A program made the position numbers and the translations under genes. 64,000 nt of DNA from Streptomyces sp. NRRL S-646 (GTDB taxonomy: Bacteria; Actinomycetota; Actinomycetes; Streptomycetales; Streptomycetaceae), in NCBI RefSeq assembly GCF_000720765.1, contig NZ_JODC01000023.1, positions 49,399-113,398 of the forward strand. Direction: 5' to 3'. The first letter of the stretch is position 1. Every line of letters starts with the position of its first letter. Positions 19,654 to 30,648 of the stretch are shown here, in pieces. Under the pieces are notes generated by a model. It was not told the DNA's origin and did no database searches. It worked only from the letters and a program-made list of their open reading frames with translations.

Positions 19654-19774
19654 GATGAACGTAAGCCTCCGGGAGAGCCTTGCCAAGACCATCGCCGTTA
19701 ACCCGCGGAGTCGATCACGTTTCGCACTCCGGTGGAGGAGCGGAGGGGCCGGTGGGACGGGTGGAGGGGGTGTG

Positions 19775-21859
19775 TCAGGCGGTGAAGCCGGCGACCCGGA
19801 GAGCGTGCACCAGATCCCAGTGTCGCTCCTCCGAAACGCCCTGCGCCGCCTCCAGGAGCAGCGGGACGAGAGCCCGCGGGTCGGGCTCGGCGCTGCGGGC
19901 CGCCTCCTCGGGGGTGCGGACGCGGACGTATGCGTCGAGCAGCGCGCGCACCTCGCGGTCGCGCCCTTCGCCGGCCAGATCCAGGACGGCCCGCCCGATC
20001 TCGGTGGCGGGGCGGGCGACGCCCTGCCGCAGGATCTGCTCGCCGTCTTTCCCGCGCCCGGCCGCGACCAGGGCGTCCGCGGCGGCCACGAGCCGGTCGG
20101 CGGGCAGCGAGGCGGCCTCCCACAGCAGGGAAGCCCAGTCGGCGCCGAGCCCGGCGCGCTGCAGTTCCGCGGCGAGCAGCGGGAAACGGGCGGCGGGCCA
20201 GTGGGCGGCGTCGACGAGCAGCGCATGCGCCTCGCCGCTGCGCCCCTCGGCACGCAGTTGCACCAGCCGCTCGACGGCCCCGACGACCTCCCGCGGCCCT
20301 GCCGTGTCCAAGGGCTCGGCCTCCGGCTGCTGCGACCGCTCCGCCACCTCGGCAGCGCCTGCGAACCGCGCTCCGCGCGGGGTACGGCCGGTGGCCTTCG
20401 GAGTGGGCAGGACGGATGCATCGGTCGGCGGCACGACTACGGGAGCGGCCTCTTCCTCGACCATCCCGGCAAACCGGGCACTGCCTCGACGGCGCTTGCG
20501 CTGCTTGGGGGCGGGGGGTTCAGGGGCGGGCTGTGCCGCGCCGGAGGGACCCGGGCCGTCCGCGGGATTCGTGTGTGCGTCAGGCTGGGGCGCGCTCGGA
20601 AAGCCGCCGTCGTACGAGACAGGACGCGCCGCCTCGAACGGGCCACGGTGCTCTGACGCCCCACGGGCGCCGGACTCGTAGGAGCCACGCAGCCCGTCTG
20701 CGGCACCTGTGCGCGCCACTGCAGCACCGGAGTCCCGCACGTCTTGCCCCGCCCCTGCGGGACCACGGCCATACGACTCGTACGGCCTCGCCGAACCGGG
20801 GGCACCCGCCTCAAACGGACCGCCGCGCAACCCATCCACGCCACCGCGCGCCCCCACCGCACGCGAGCCGTGCGAGCCTTGCCCCGCCCCCGCTGGACCA
20901 CGGCCGTGCGGTTCGTACGGCCGCCCGGCACCGGAAGCAGCCGCCTCAAACGGGCCACCCTGCAACCCGTCCATGCCACCGCGCTCGTACGAACCACCGT
21001 GCGCCCCCGCAGGACCACGGCCGTGCGGTTCGTACGGCCGCCCGGCACCGGAGGCAGCAGCCTCGTAGGGGGCGGCCTGCTCGTTCCGGGCCCACGCAGG
21101 GCCACCGCCGTGCGTGTCCGGCGGCGGTGTGCCGGCCGGGGTGCTGGTCTCGTACGGCCCCTGTTGCCCGTCTGCGGGGCCGGGGTCGTACGAGCCGCGC
21201 TGGTGCGGGAAGGCCGGGTTGTGGGTCTCGCGGTCGTCCGAGGGGGTGTCGGTCGGCGGTGGCTCGTCGGGGGTGAACTCCCTGTCGATGCGGTAGACCG
21301 CGCCTTCCGCGATGCGGGCCCGGCGGATCGCCGCCGCCCGGCCGTCTGCCGTGCGGCTGTCCAAGTCGGCCATCCGGGCCCGGAGTTCGGCGCAGCGGGC
21401 GGTGGCCCGTTCGTGGTCGTCGCGGGCCCAGGCCAGGTCGAGGCGGAGTGCGTCGGCCTCCTGCCGGGTGGCGGCGGAGGCGAGCCGGTGGCCCAGTTCC
21501 GCCTGGCGTTCGGCGGCGTAGCGCTGCTCGCGGAGCATGACGTCGAGCCGGTCACCGAGGGCGTCCCGGCCGCCGGGCCGGGCGTCGTGCGCCGCGAGCG
21601 CTGCGGTGTGCAGCCCGCGGGCATGCTCCTTCTCCTGGGCGGCGGCGCCCGGACCGTACTCCGCGGCGAGGTCCTGCAGGAGGGCCTCGAGCACGTCCCA
21701 GGGGGGCAATTCACGGCCCTCGAGACAGGCCCGCATGCCGTCGGGGTCGCGCTGCCAGAAGACGGCGCACCAGCCGCCGCCCTGATCCAGGCGCGCCAGC
21801 AGGCCGTTCAGGTAGTTCACGAACTCCCGTACCCGGCCCGGGAGTTGATCCACAGCCAT
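19775..21859 (-). CDS. large conserved hypothetical with coiled coil, Gly/Pro repeats and helical C-terminus
   Basis: A 694-residue protein that I cannot assign to a named family. The N-terminus (MAVDQLPGRVREFVNYLNGL, with FWQRDPDGM) looks globular. Residues about 110-170 are rich in Glu/Arg/Ala and probably coiled coil. Residues about 260-400 hold imperfect repeats with GRPYEPHGRGPAGA. A basic patch (KQRKRRRGSARFAG) follows, then about 160 residues of helical hairpins resembling TPR-type repeats. Start chosen at ATG 21859. The order suggests a scaffold with a disordered middle. No signal peptide or membrane segment. Confidence 0.7.
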   Translation of the reverse strand: MAVDQLPGRVREFVNYLNGLLARLDQGGGWCAVFWQRDPDGMRACLEGRELPPWDVLEALLQDLAAEYGPGAAAQEKEHARGLHTAALAAHDARPGGRDALGDRLDVMLREQRYAAERQAELGHRLASAATRQEADALRLDLAWARDDHERATARCAELRARMADLDSRTADGRAAAIRRARIAEGAVYRIDREFTPDEPPPTDTPSDDRETHNPAFPHQRGSYDPGPADGQQGPYETSTPAGTPPPDTHGGGPAWARNEQAAPYEAAASGAGRPYEPHGRGPAGAHGGSYERGGMDGLQGGPFEAAASGAGRPYEPHGRGPAGAGQGSHGSRAVGARGGVDGLRGGPFEAGAPGSARPYESYGRGPAGAGQDVRDSGAAVARTGAADGLRGSYESGARGASEHRGPFEAARPVSYDGGFPSAPQPDAHTNPADGPGPSGAAQPAPEPPAPKQRKRRRGSARFAGMVEEEAAPVVVPPTDASVLPTPKATGRTPRGARFAGAAEVAERSQQPEAEPLDTAGPREVVGAVERLVQLRAEGRSGEAHALLVDAAHWPAARFPLLAAELQRAGLGADWASLLWEAASLPADRLVAAADALVAAGRGKDGEQILRQGVARPATEIGRAVLDLAGEGRDREVRALLDAYVRVRTPEEAARSAEPDPRALVPLLLEAAQGVSEERHWDLVHALRVAGFTA
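20660..21080 (-). repeat. tandem imperfect repeats inside the coding sequence
   Basis: The phrase GGACCACGGCCGTGCGGTTC (near-identical starts at about 20760, 20892 and 21012) marks units of about 120-130 bp within the hypothetical gene. They encode the GRPYE(P/S)(H/Y)GRGPAGA motif. High identity at the DNA level implies recent expansion, or gene conversion, of a flexible linker. Confidence 0.65.
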
Positions 21860-22006
21860 CGCCCAACTCCCGCCAGACCGGAGCACTCCGGTCCGTTAGA
21901 CAACACGAGCCGTGTTACAGGAGCGCTACGAGAAGTTTTCCGACGGAACGCAGAGTACGCCCTGCCTGCCGGAACGTGACGAGCGCGTGGGCAGCTCTTG
22001 GGGAAC

Positions 22007-22258
22007 TCACACCGCGACCGGTGCGCAGGCCCCGGCGAGTTCGTCCATCGACAGGCCGAGCGCTCGGGCCAGTGCGGCGACCGTGAAGAAGGCCGGCGTC
22101 GGAGCCCGGCCCGTCTCGATCTTCCGCAGGGTCTCCGCGGAGATTCCGGCGTCCGCCGCGACGTCCGTCATGCTCCGTCCGCCGCGGGCCTCGCGGAGCA
22201 GTCGGCCGAGCCGCTCGCCGCGTTCACGTTCTTCGGGGGTGAGAGGGGTGCGCACCAT
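22007..22258 (-). CDS. small XRE-family helix-turn-helix regulator
   Basis: The 83-residue protein is almost entirely a Cro/CI-type HTH domain: RLGRLLREARGGRSMTDVAA, AGISAETLRKIETGR, then AALARALGLSMDELA. It has no sensor domain. It is divergent from the methionine aminopeptidase gene with only 32 nt between the starts, and a perfect palindrome lies midway, so it most likely represses both itself and that gene. Confidence 0.85.
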   Translation of the reverse strand: MVRTPLTPEERERGERLGRLLREARGGRSMTDVAADAGISAETLRKIETGRAPTPAFFTVAALARALGLSMDELAGACAPVAV

Positions 22259-22264
22259 GCCGTC

Positions 22265-22283
22265 ATTCTAATACCGGTATAGT
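22265..22283. promoter_or_regulatory. overlapping divergent promoters with central palindrome
   Basis: The palindrome ATACCGGTAT (22271-22280) lies in the 32-nt gap. TATAGT at 22278-22283 is a good -10 for the aminopeptidase, 7 nt before its ATG. On the other strand TAGAAT (22270-22265) lies 6 nt before the XRE ATG. Both spacings imply leaderless mRNAs, and the palindrome overlaps the plus-strand -10, as expected for an autorepressor site. Confidence 0.6.
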
Positions 22284-22290
22284 AATTGGC

Positions 22291-23067
22291 ATGGTGGAGC
22301 TGAAGACAGACACATCGATCGACGCCATGTACGAGGCGGGGCAGGTGGTCGGGCGCGCGCTGACGGCCGTACGAAAGGCCGCCGACATGGGTGTTTCCCT
22401 GCTGGAGCTGGACGAGGTGGCCCGCGGGGTGCTGCGCGAGGCGGGAGCGTCCTCCCCGTTCCTCGGCTACCGCCCCTCCTTCGCCCCCGTCCCCTTCCCC
22501 GCCGTCATCTGCGCCTCGGTGAACGACGCGATCGTGCACGGCATCCCGACCGGCTACCGGTTGCGCGACGGCGACCTGGTCTCCATCGACTGCGGCGCCG
22601 AACTGGGCGGCTGGGTCGGCGACTCGGCGACCAGTTTCGTGGTCGGCGAGCCGCGCCCGGCGGACGTACGGCTGATCGAGACGGCGGAACAGGCACTTGC
22701 GGCGGCCATCGAGGCGGCAGTGGTCGGCAACCGCATCGGCGACATCGCGCACGCGATCGGCTCGGTGTGCCGCGCGGCGGGCTACGGCATCCCGGACGGG
22801 TTCGGCGGACACGGCATCGGGCGCCGTATGCACGAGGACCCGGGGGTACCCAACGAGGGCCGCCCCGGCCGCGGTTTCCCGTTGCGCGCGGGCATGGCCC
22901 TCGCCATCGAGCCCATGCTCATCGCGGGCGGCCGGGACGACTACCACGCGGCGGCGGACGGCTGGACCCTGCGCACGAACGACGGCTCACGCGCGGCACA
23001 CGTGGAGCACACGGTGGCGATCACGGAGGACGGCCCCCGGATCCTCACCGCCAGGGAAGCTCTCTGA
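22291..23067 (+). CDS. map: type I methionine aminopeptidase
   Basis: Removes N-terminal Met from new proteins. The 258-residue catalytic domain has all five metal ligands: Asp in SIDCGAE, Asp in GDSATSF, His in FGGHGIG, Glu in AIEPM and Glu in VEHTVAI. Substrate-pocket residues in ICASVNDAIVHGIP also fit. No zinc-finger extension. There is no ribosome-binding site: the start lies 7 nt after a -10, so the message is probably leaderless. Streptomycetes usually encode more than one such enzyme; this one, paired with a dedicated XRE regulator, looks like an accessory copy. Confidence 0.92.
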   Translation: MVELKTDTSIDAMYEAGQVVGRALTAVRKAADMGVSLLELDEVARGVLREAGASSPFLGYRPSFAPVPFPAVICASVNDAIVHGIPTGYRLRDGDLVSIDCGAELGGWVGDSATSFVVGEPRPADVRLIETAEQALAAAIEAAVVGNRIGDIAHAIGSVCRAAGYGIPDGFGGHGIGRRMHEDPGVPNEGRPGRGFPLRAGMALAIEPMLIAGGRDDYHAAADGWTLRTNDGSRAAHVEHTVAITEDGPRILTAREAL

Positions 23068-23401
23068 GCGAGCCACCATGACCCCGCCCACACCGAACAT
23101 GGTGCGTGCCGACCGGGCCGCGCGCTCCGGCGGCTCCCTTCCCGGATTCTGTGCGCGGTGCGCGCCGGTCAGAGCGAGGCACAGATGGGAACGTTTCTTC
23201 ACGCATGCGTACGGCAAATTGCGAACAGTCGTACCCCCCTCACGCCAGGCACGTGCGCCGACGTCAGACCAGAGGCATCTGCTTTTTCATACCGTCATAC
23301 TTTCACGCTGCGTCTTGCCCCTTCTTCACGTTCGGCAGCTAGCTGGTCCTGCGCCCACTCCCCACCCGGGGTCTGGGACACCACCGCAGTGAGGAGTAGT
23401 C
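23068..23401. other. 334-nt leader region upstream of the lasso precursor
   Basis: No credible gene here. GC content falls locally at about 23265-23330 (runs such as CTTTTTCATACC), marking the probable promoter of the lasso operon. GAGGAG at 23391-23396 is the precursor's ribosome-binding site. I see no firm -35/-10 pair or strong terminator for the aminopeptidase gene. Confidence 0.5.
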
Positions 23402-23512
23402 ATGAAGAAGGCATACGAAGCGCCGACACTCGTCCGGCTCGGTACGTTCCGCAAGGAGACGGGGCTCCTGGGAGAGCACGGCAACGACCGGCTGATCCTG
23501 AGCAAGAACTGA
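23402..23512 (+). CDS. lasso peptide precursor, citrulassin-like
   Basis: A 36-residue peptide with GAGGAG upstream. The leader has the YxxP motif recognised by the RRE (YEAPTLVRLGTF) and a Thr two residues before the predicted cleavage site (KETG). The core is then LLGEHGNDRLILSKN. Leu1-to-Asp8 isopeptide bonding gives an eight-residue ring, and GND-RL-(V/I)LSKN matches the citrulassin pattern (citrulassin A is LLGLAGNDRLVLSKN). Positions 4, 5 and 11 (Glu, His, Ile) differ from that peptide. Arg9, deiminated to citrulline in citrulassins, is present. It is followed by cyclase, RRE, protease and exporter genes in order. Confidence 0.93.
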   Translation: MKKAYEAPTLVRLGTFRKETGLLGEHGNDRLILSKN

Positions 23513-23537
23513 CGGGCGACGGCGCAGATCCGACGTC

Positions 23538-25385
23538 ATGACTGAACTGCACGCAAGTGCGGGGACGGGCCCCGGCGACGCGGACTTCGCGGTCTTCACC
23601 GACCACGAGGACGCGGCCGCCGTGGCCCGCTCCTTCGCCCCGCCCGGCAGCCGCACCCTCACCCACTCCTCAGGCCGGCCGTGGCTGGTCGGCCACTGGC
23701 ACGACGACGAGATCGTCACGGCGAGCGCCGGTGACGCCGCCCTCGCGGTCATCGGCTGCTGTCCCGTCGAGGCGGACGAACTGCGCCGCAGGGCCGCACG
23801 GCTGAGGGACCTCGCGGAGCTCGACGCGCTGGCCCGTTCCCTCCCCGGCAGCTTCCACCTCGTCGCCGCCCTCGACGGGCGGATCCGGGTGCAGGGCACC
23901 GCCTCGGGCCTGCGGCTGGTCTTCCACGCGGAGATCGACGGCGTACGGGTGGCGGCAAGCCGCGCCGACACGCTCGCCGCCGCCCTCGACCTCGACCCCG
24001 ATCCCCAGGAGCTCGCCGTCCGGCTGCTGTGGCCGGCCCCGTACCCCCTGTTCGAGACCTCCCTGTGGCGCCCGGTCACCGCCGTGCCCCCGCACGACGC
24101 CGTGATCGTCGCCGCGGACGGGCGCTCCGCACGGCACACCCGCTGGTGGACCCCGCCGGAGCCGGTCCGTTCCCTCGCCGAGTCGGCGCCGCTGATCCGG
24201 ACGGCGCTCCAGGAAGCCGTCGACGCGCGGACCCGGCAGGGCGGCGTGGTCAGCTGCGACCTGTCCGGCGGGCTGGACTCCACCTCCGTCTGCTTCCTCG
24301 CCGACCGCTCCCCAGCCCGCGTGGTGGCCAGCACCTGGCCGGGCCGCGATCCGGCGGACACCGACCTGCACTGGGCCGAGCTGGCCGCGCGGCACCTCCC
24401 GGACGTCGAGCACGTCATCTGGGACGCGGACGCCTCACCCCTGGTCTACGAGGACCTGCTCGGCATCGACGACCTCCTCGACGAGCCCACCATCGGCGTC
24501 ATGGACCGCTCCCGGGCCCTGCACCACCTGCCGGCCCTCGCCGCACGCGGCAGCCGGGTCCACCTGACCGGCATCGGCGGCGACCACGTGGCCTGGTGCT
24601 CCGAGGCCTACTACCACCGGCTGGTGCGCACCCGTCCGCTGTTCGCCCTGCGGCAGCTGCGCGGGTTCCGGGCCCTGTGGCGCTGGCCGCTCGGCGGCAC
24701 CGTCAGCGCCCTGGCGGACTCCCGTCCGTACGGCAGGTGGCTCGCCGACGCGGCGGCCCGGCTGCGCGACCCGTCGCCCTCCTCCTCCGTGGCCACGGGG
24801 CTGGGCTGGGGCATGGCACCGCGGCTGTTCGGCTGGGTGACACAGGACGCCGAGCGGCTGGCACGCCGGGCGCTGCTCGACGCCGCGGCGAAGGTGGCAC
24901 CGCTGCACCCGGACCGGGGGATGCACACGGACCTGGAGCAGATCCGCTCGACCACGCGCGTCATCCGCCAGTGGGACGCGATGGCGGCCCGCGCCGGTCT
25001 GCCGATGGCCTCGCCCTTCCTCGACGACCGTGTCATCGAGGCGTGTCTGGCCGTACGGCCCGGCGAGCGCGTCACCCCGTGGGCGTACAAGCCGGTGCTG
25101 ACCGCCGCGATGAGCGGCCGGGTGCCCGAGGAGTGCCTGCGGCGCACCACCAAGGCCGCGGCCTCGATGGACGCCGCCAACGGCCTGCGCGATCACCGCG
25201 CCGACCTGCTGGCGCTGTGGGAGGACTCCCACCTCGCCCGGCTCGGCCTGGTGGACGGCGCCGAGCTGCGCCGCCTCGCCCGGCGGCCCGCCTCTCCCGG
25301 CCTGTCCGACGCCATCCTCTACTCCACCATCGCCGCCGAGGTGTGGCTGCGGGGACGCTCCCGCAGCCGTGCCCGCACCCCTTGA
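23538..25385 (+). CDS. lasso peptide macrolactam synthetase (asparagine synthetase-like)
   Basis: This enzyme adenylates the ring Asp side chain of the core and forms the isopeptide bond to Leu1. The 615-residue protein has an N-terminal glutaminase-like domain without a catalytic Cys2, and a C-terminal synthetase domain with the ATP-pyrophosphatase loop SGGLDS (residues 243-248). GIGGDHVAW and SPFLDDRVIEACL are typical of lasso C proteins. It begins 25 nt after the precursor stop. Confidence 0.93.
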   Translation: MTELHASAGTGPGDADFAVFTDHEDAAAVARSFAPPGSRTLTHSSGRPWLVGHWHDDEIVTASAGDAALAVIGCCPVEADELRRRAARLRDLAELDALARSLPGSFHLVAALDGRIRVQGTASGLRLVFHAEIDGVRVAASRADTLAAALDLDPDPQELAVRLLWPAPYPLFETSLWRPVTAVPPHDAVIVAADGRSARHTRWWTPPEPVRSLAESAPLIRTALQEAVDARTRQGGVVSCDLSGGLDSTSVCFLADRSPARVVASTWPGRDPADTDLHWAELAARHLPDVEHVIWDADASPLVYEDLLGIDDLLDEPTIGVMDRSRALHHLPALAARGSRVHLTGIGGDHVAWCSEAYYHRLVRTRPLFALRQLRGFRALWRWPLGGTVSALADSRPYGRWLADAAARLRDPSPSSSVATGLGWGMAPRLFGWVTQDAERLARRALLDAAAKVAPLHPDRGMHTDLEQIRSTTRVIRQWDAMAARAGLPMASPFLDDRVIEACLAVRPGERVTPWAYKPVLTAAMSGRVPEECLRRTTKAAASMDAANGLRDHRADLLALWEDSHLARLGLVDGAELRRLARRPASPGLSDAILYSTIAAEVWLRGRSRSRARTP

Positions 25386-25415
25386 GAATCCCCACCGCGT
25401 CAGAAAGGCGAGCAC

Positions 25416-25670
25416 ATGCCCTTGCGGTTCGACGCACACATCTCCACGGCCGAGACCGACTACGGCACCGTTCTGCTGGACGAACGGGCCGGCACCTACT
25501 GGGAGTTGAACCCGACCGCGACCCTGGTGGTCCGCACGCTGCTGGACGGCGGCGAGGAGACGGACGCGGCCGCCGCGCTGGTCCGTGAGTTCGACATCGA
25601 CCGGGCGCAGGCCCAGCAGGACGTCGAGGTGCTGGTCGGTCACCTGCGCGAGGCGGGGCTGGCCTCATGA
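25416..25670 (+). CDS. PqqD-like RiPP recognition element (lasso B1)
   Basis: The 84-residue stand-alone RRE binds the precursor leader and presents it to the protease and cyclase. It has the winged-helix PqqD signature (LLDERAGTYWELNPTATLVV, then helices ending VEVLVGHLREAGL). The stop overlaps the start of the protease gene (ATGA), so the two are co-translated, as expected for the split B1/B2 arrangement of actinobacterial lasso clusters. Confidence 0.93.
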   Translation: MPLRFDAHISTAETDYGTVLLDERAGTYWELNPTATLVVRTLLDGGEETDAAAALVREFDIDRAQAQQDVEVLVGHLREAGLAS

Positions 25671-26092
25671 CGACACCCAGCGCGCTGGAGCGCCCCACCG
25701 GTGTGTCCCTGGGCCTCCGCCTGGCCGCCCGCCTCATGCTGCTCCCCGCCGTCGTGCTCGCTCTGCTGCCGCCCCGGCGCATCCGTGCCGTCCTGGGTGT
25801 CCTGCGCCACGGGGCGACGCCCGCCACCACTGTGCAGGCCCAGGCCGCCCGGGACGCCATGTGCGCCGTCAGCCTGCGCTGCACCGGGCCGAAGGGGTGC
25901 CTGCCGCGTTCACTGGGGGCCGCGCTGCTGTGCCGGCTCCGGGGGACCTGGCCCACATGGTGCGCCGGGGTCCGTGTCGTCCCACCCTTCACCGCGCATG
26001 CCTGGATCGAGACGGAGGGCCGCCCCGTCGGCGAGGGCGTACCGGACGGCTACTTCGCCCGGCTGCTGGCCGTCGAGCCGACGCACCGGTGA
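25667..26092 (+). CDS. lasso peptide leader peptidase (transglutaminase-like, B2)
   Basis: Cysteine protease of 141 residues that removes the leader after the Thr-Gly pair. Cys78 in GPKGCLPRS and His111 in TAHAWIE are the catalytic pair. The usual third residue, Asp 12 positions after the His, is Glu123 here (GRPVGEG), a conservative change. A short hydrophobic N-terminal segment precedes the domain. Both flanking genes overlap by 4 nt, giving tight coupling with the RRE and exporter. Confidence 0.93.
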   Translation: MTTPSALERPTGVSLGLRLAARLMLLPAVVLALLPPRRIRAVLGVLRHGATPATTVQAQAARDAMCAVSLRCTGPKGCLPRSLGAALLCRLRGTWPTWCAGVRVVPPFTAHAWIETEGRPVGEGVPDGYFARLLAVEPTHR

Positions 26093-27924
26093 GCAGCGGT
26101 ACGGCGCCGGACGAGCCCCCTGGCGAGGACCGGTCGACCCGCGCGGCCGTGGCCACGCTGTTCCGGCTCACCGGCGGGCACCGGGCCGCGGTGGCCGCGG
26201 CCACCGCTCTGACACTGGCCGGCTCCGCCCTGGGGCTGGCCCAGCCGCTCGTGGCCCGGCACGCTGTGGACGCGGGTGGCCGCGGACAGGTCCTCTGGCC
26301 ACTGCTGGCACTCCTCGGTGCGCTGTTCCTCGTCGAGGCGGCCATCGGGTCGGTGGGGCGCTTCCTGCTGGAGCGGATGGGCGAGGGTGTCGTACGGCAG
26401 CTCCGCATGGGTTTGGTCGGACGTCTGCTCCGGCTGGAGATGCGGGAGTACGACCGGCACCGCAGCGGCGACCTCGTCTCCCGGGTCACCGCGGACACGA
26501 CCCTGTTGCGCGAGGTCGTGTCACAGGCGCTCGTCGACCTGGTGACCGGAAGCCTCGTCGCTGCCGGGGCGCTGGTCCTGATGGCGTGGCTCGACCCGCT
26601 GCTGCTGCTTCTGGTCGCCCTCACCGTGGCCGTGGCGGCAGCCGTGGTCACCTCGCTGCTCCAGGGCATCCGGCGCGCCTCCGAGCGTATGCAGGACTCG
26701 GTCGGCGCGGTCGCCGCGGACCTGGAACGGGCGCTGGGCGCCCTGCCGATGGTCCGGGTGCACCGCGCCGAGGATCGCGAGGCGGCCCGCATCGGGGCCA
26801 GGGTCGAGGAGGCGTACGAGGCGGGGGTGAGCACAGCGCGGCTCGCGTCCGTCATGAGTCCCGCCGTCGAACTCGCCGTCCAGGGCTCCTTCCTCGTCGT
26901 CCTCGTCGTCGGGGGCCTGCGCGTCGGCGGTCACGCCGGCTCCCTCGGAGATCTCGTCGCGTTCCTGCTGTACGCCTCGTACCTGGTCATGCCGCTCTCC
27001 TCCGTCTTCCACGCGGTGGGACTGATCCAGCGCGGCATGGGCGCCTACCGGCGCGTCGACCAGGCGCTGCGCCTCCCCACCGAACAAACGGACCCGCTGG
27101 TCGCGCAGGACCGCCCCCTCCCCCGGCCCGTCTCACCCGCGGCACCCGGCTCGCCCGCGCTCGCGCTGGACGACGTCCGGTTCGGCTACGCTCCGGGCCG
27201 TCGGGTGCTCTCCGGTGTGTCCTTCACCGTGCCCCACCACCGGCAGGTGGCCCTCGTGGGCCCCTCGGGCGCGGGCAAGAGCACCGTCTTCGCGCTCGTC
27301 GCGCGGTTCTACGAACCCGACTCGGGGGCCGTGCTGTTCGACGGGCGGCCCGCCACCGAGCTCGGCCGCGACGCCTGCCGCCGGCGCATCGCCGTGGTCG
27401 ACCAGAACACCCATGTCGTCCACGGCACCCTGCGGGAGAACATCACCTACGCCGTCCCCGACGCCCCGGAGGCCGAGGTACGGCGGGTCCTCGCGCTGGC
27501 CCGGCTGGAGGAACTCGTCGACCGGCTGCCCGGCGGCCTGGACGCCGTCATCGGTGAACGCGGGAGCACCCTCTCGGGCGGCGAACGCCAACGCGTCGCC
27601 CTGGCCCGCGCCCTGCTCGCCCGCCCCGCGCTGCTCCTGCTGGACGAGCCCACCTCGCATCTCGACGCGATCAACGAAGCCGCGCTGACCACCGTGATGA
27701 AGGAGATCGCCCAGGAATGCGCCCTGCTGGTCATCGCCCACCGACTCTCGACCGTGCAGCACGCCGACCGCATCGTCGTACTCCATGAGGGCCGCAGCGT
27801 CGCAGCCGGCGACCACGAGGAACTGCTCGCCCACAACCCCCTCTACCGCGACCTGGCCACAAGCCAGATGCTGCGCCCCGGCGCACCGTCCGCCGACCGT
27901 GGGGGCCGTCGGACGAACGGCTGA
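26089..27924 (+). CDS. lasso peptide ABC exporter (fused membrane and ATPase domains)
   Basis: The 611-residue half-transporter exports the mature lasso peptide and probably gives self-immunity. Six membrane helices span about residues 30-300. The ATPase domain has Walker A GPSGAGKST, signature LSGGERQ, Walker B LLLLDEPTSHLD and a switch His in VIAHRLST. The GTG start at 26089 overlaps the protease stop (GTGA). It is the last gene of the lasso operon. Confidence 0.92.
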   Translation: MSSGTAPDEPPGEDRSTRAAVATLFRLTGGHRAAVAAATALTLAGSALGLAQPLVARHAVDAGGRGQVLWPLLALLGALFLVEAAIGSVGRFLLERMGEGVVRQLRMGLVGRLLRLEMREYDRHRSGDLVSRVTADTTLLREVVSQALVDLVTGSLVAAGALVLMAWLDPLLLLLVALTVAVAAAVVTSLLQGIRRASERMQDSVGAVAADLERALGALPMVRVHRAEDREAARIGARVEEAYEAGVSTARLASVMSPAVELAVQGSFLVVLVVGGLRVGGHAGSLGDLVAFLLYASYLVMPLSSVFHAVGLIQRGMGAYRRVDQALRLPTEQTDPLVAQDRPLPRPVSPAAPGSPALALDDVRFGYAPGRRVLSGVSFTVPHHRQVALVGPSGAGKSTVFALVARFYEPDSGAVLFDGRPATELGRDACRRRIAVVDQNTHVVHGTLRENITYAVPDAPEAEVRRVLALARLEELVDRLPGGLDAVIGERGSTLSGGERQRVALARALLARPALLLLDEPTSHLDAINEAALTTVMKEIAQECALLVIAHRLSTVQHADRIVVLHEGRSVAAGDHEELLAHNPLYRDLATSQMLRPGAPSADRGGRRTNG

Positions 27925-27965
27925 GGAAGACGTGCCGGGCAGGCGCTGGAGGTGCCCCGGGCCAC

Positions 27966-28027
27966 CCTTCGTGCGAAGGTGTTCTATGGGCGTGCGCCAA
28001 GGTGTAACCGGCTCTCACCCGGGTTAC
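27966..28027 (+). promoter_or_regulatory. two inverted repeats upstream of the ClpC-like gene
   Basis: The segment carries CCTTCG-TG-CGAAGG (27966-27979) and GTAACC (28004-28009) facing GGTTAC (28022-28027). They lie in the 168-nt gap between the lasso exporter and the ClpC-like gene. Either could be a terminator for the lasso operon or an operator for the stress gene. The sequence does not clearly match the known HspR or ClgR boxes. Confidence 0.4.
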
Positions 28028-28092
28028 CCGACTGCGGCACGTCGATCAGCGAGGGCGTCCCGGGCCCCGCAGGGACGCCGGATGGGAAGGCC

Positions 28093-30630
<2,538 letters not shown>

Positions 30631-30648
30631 TGACCAGGCGGGGCCTGA

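Noticed and set aside
20660..21080. Repeats considered as a CRISPR array
   Set aside because: Units are ~120 bp, imperfect and inside a coding frame, with no spacer/repeat pattern and no cas genes nearby.
25585..26088. Extended N-terminus of the lasso ABC exporter from an ATG at 25585
   Set aside because: The extension overlaps the RRE and protease genes and is Pro/Arg-rich; the GTGA-coupled start at 26089 begins at the true membrane domain.
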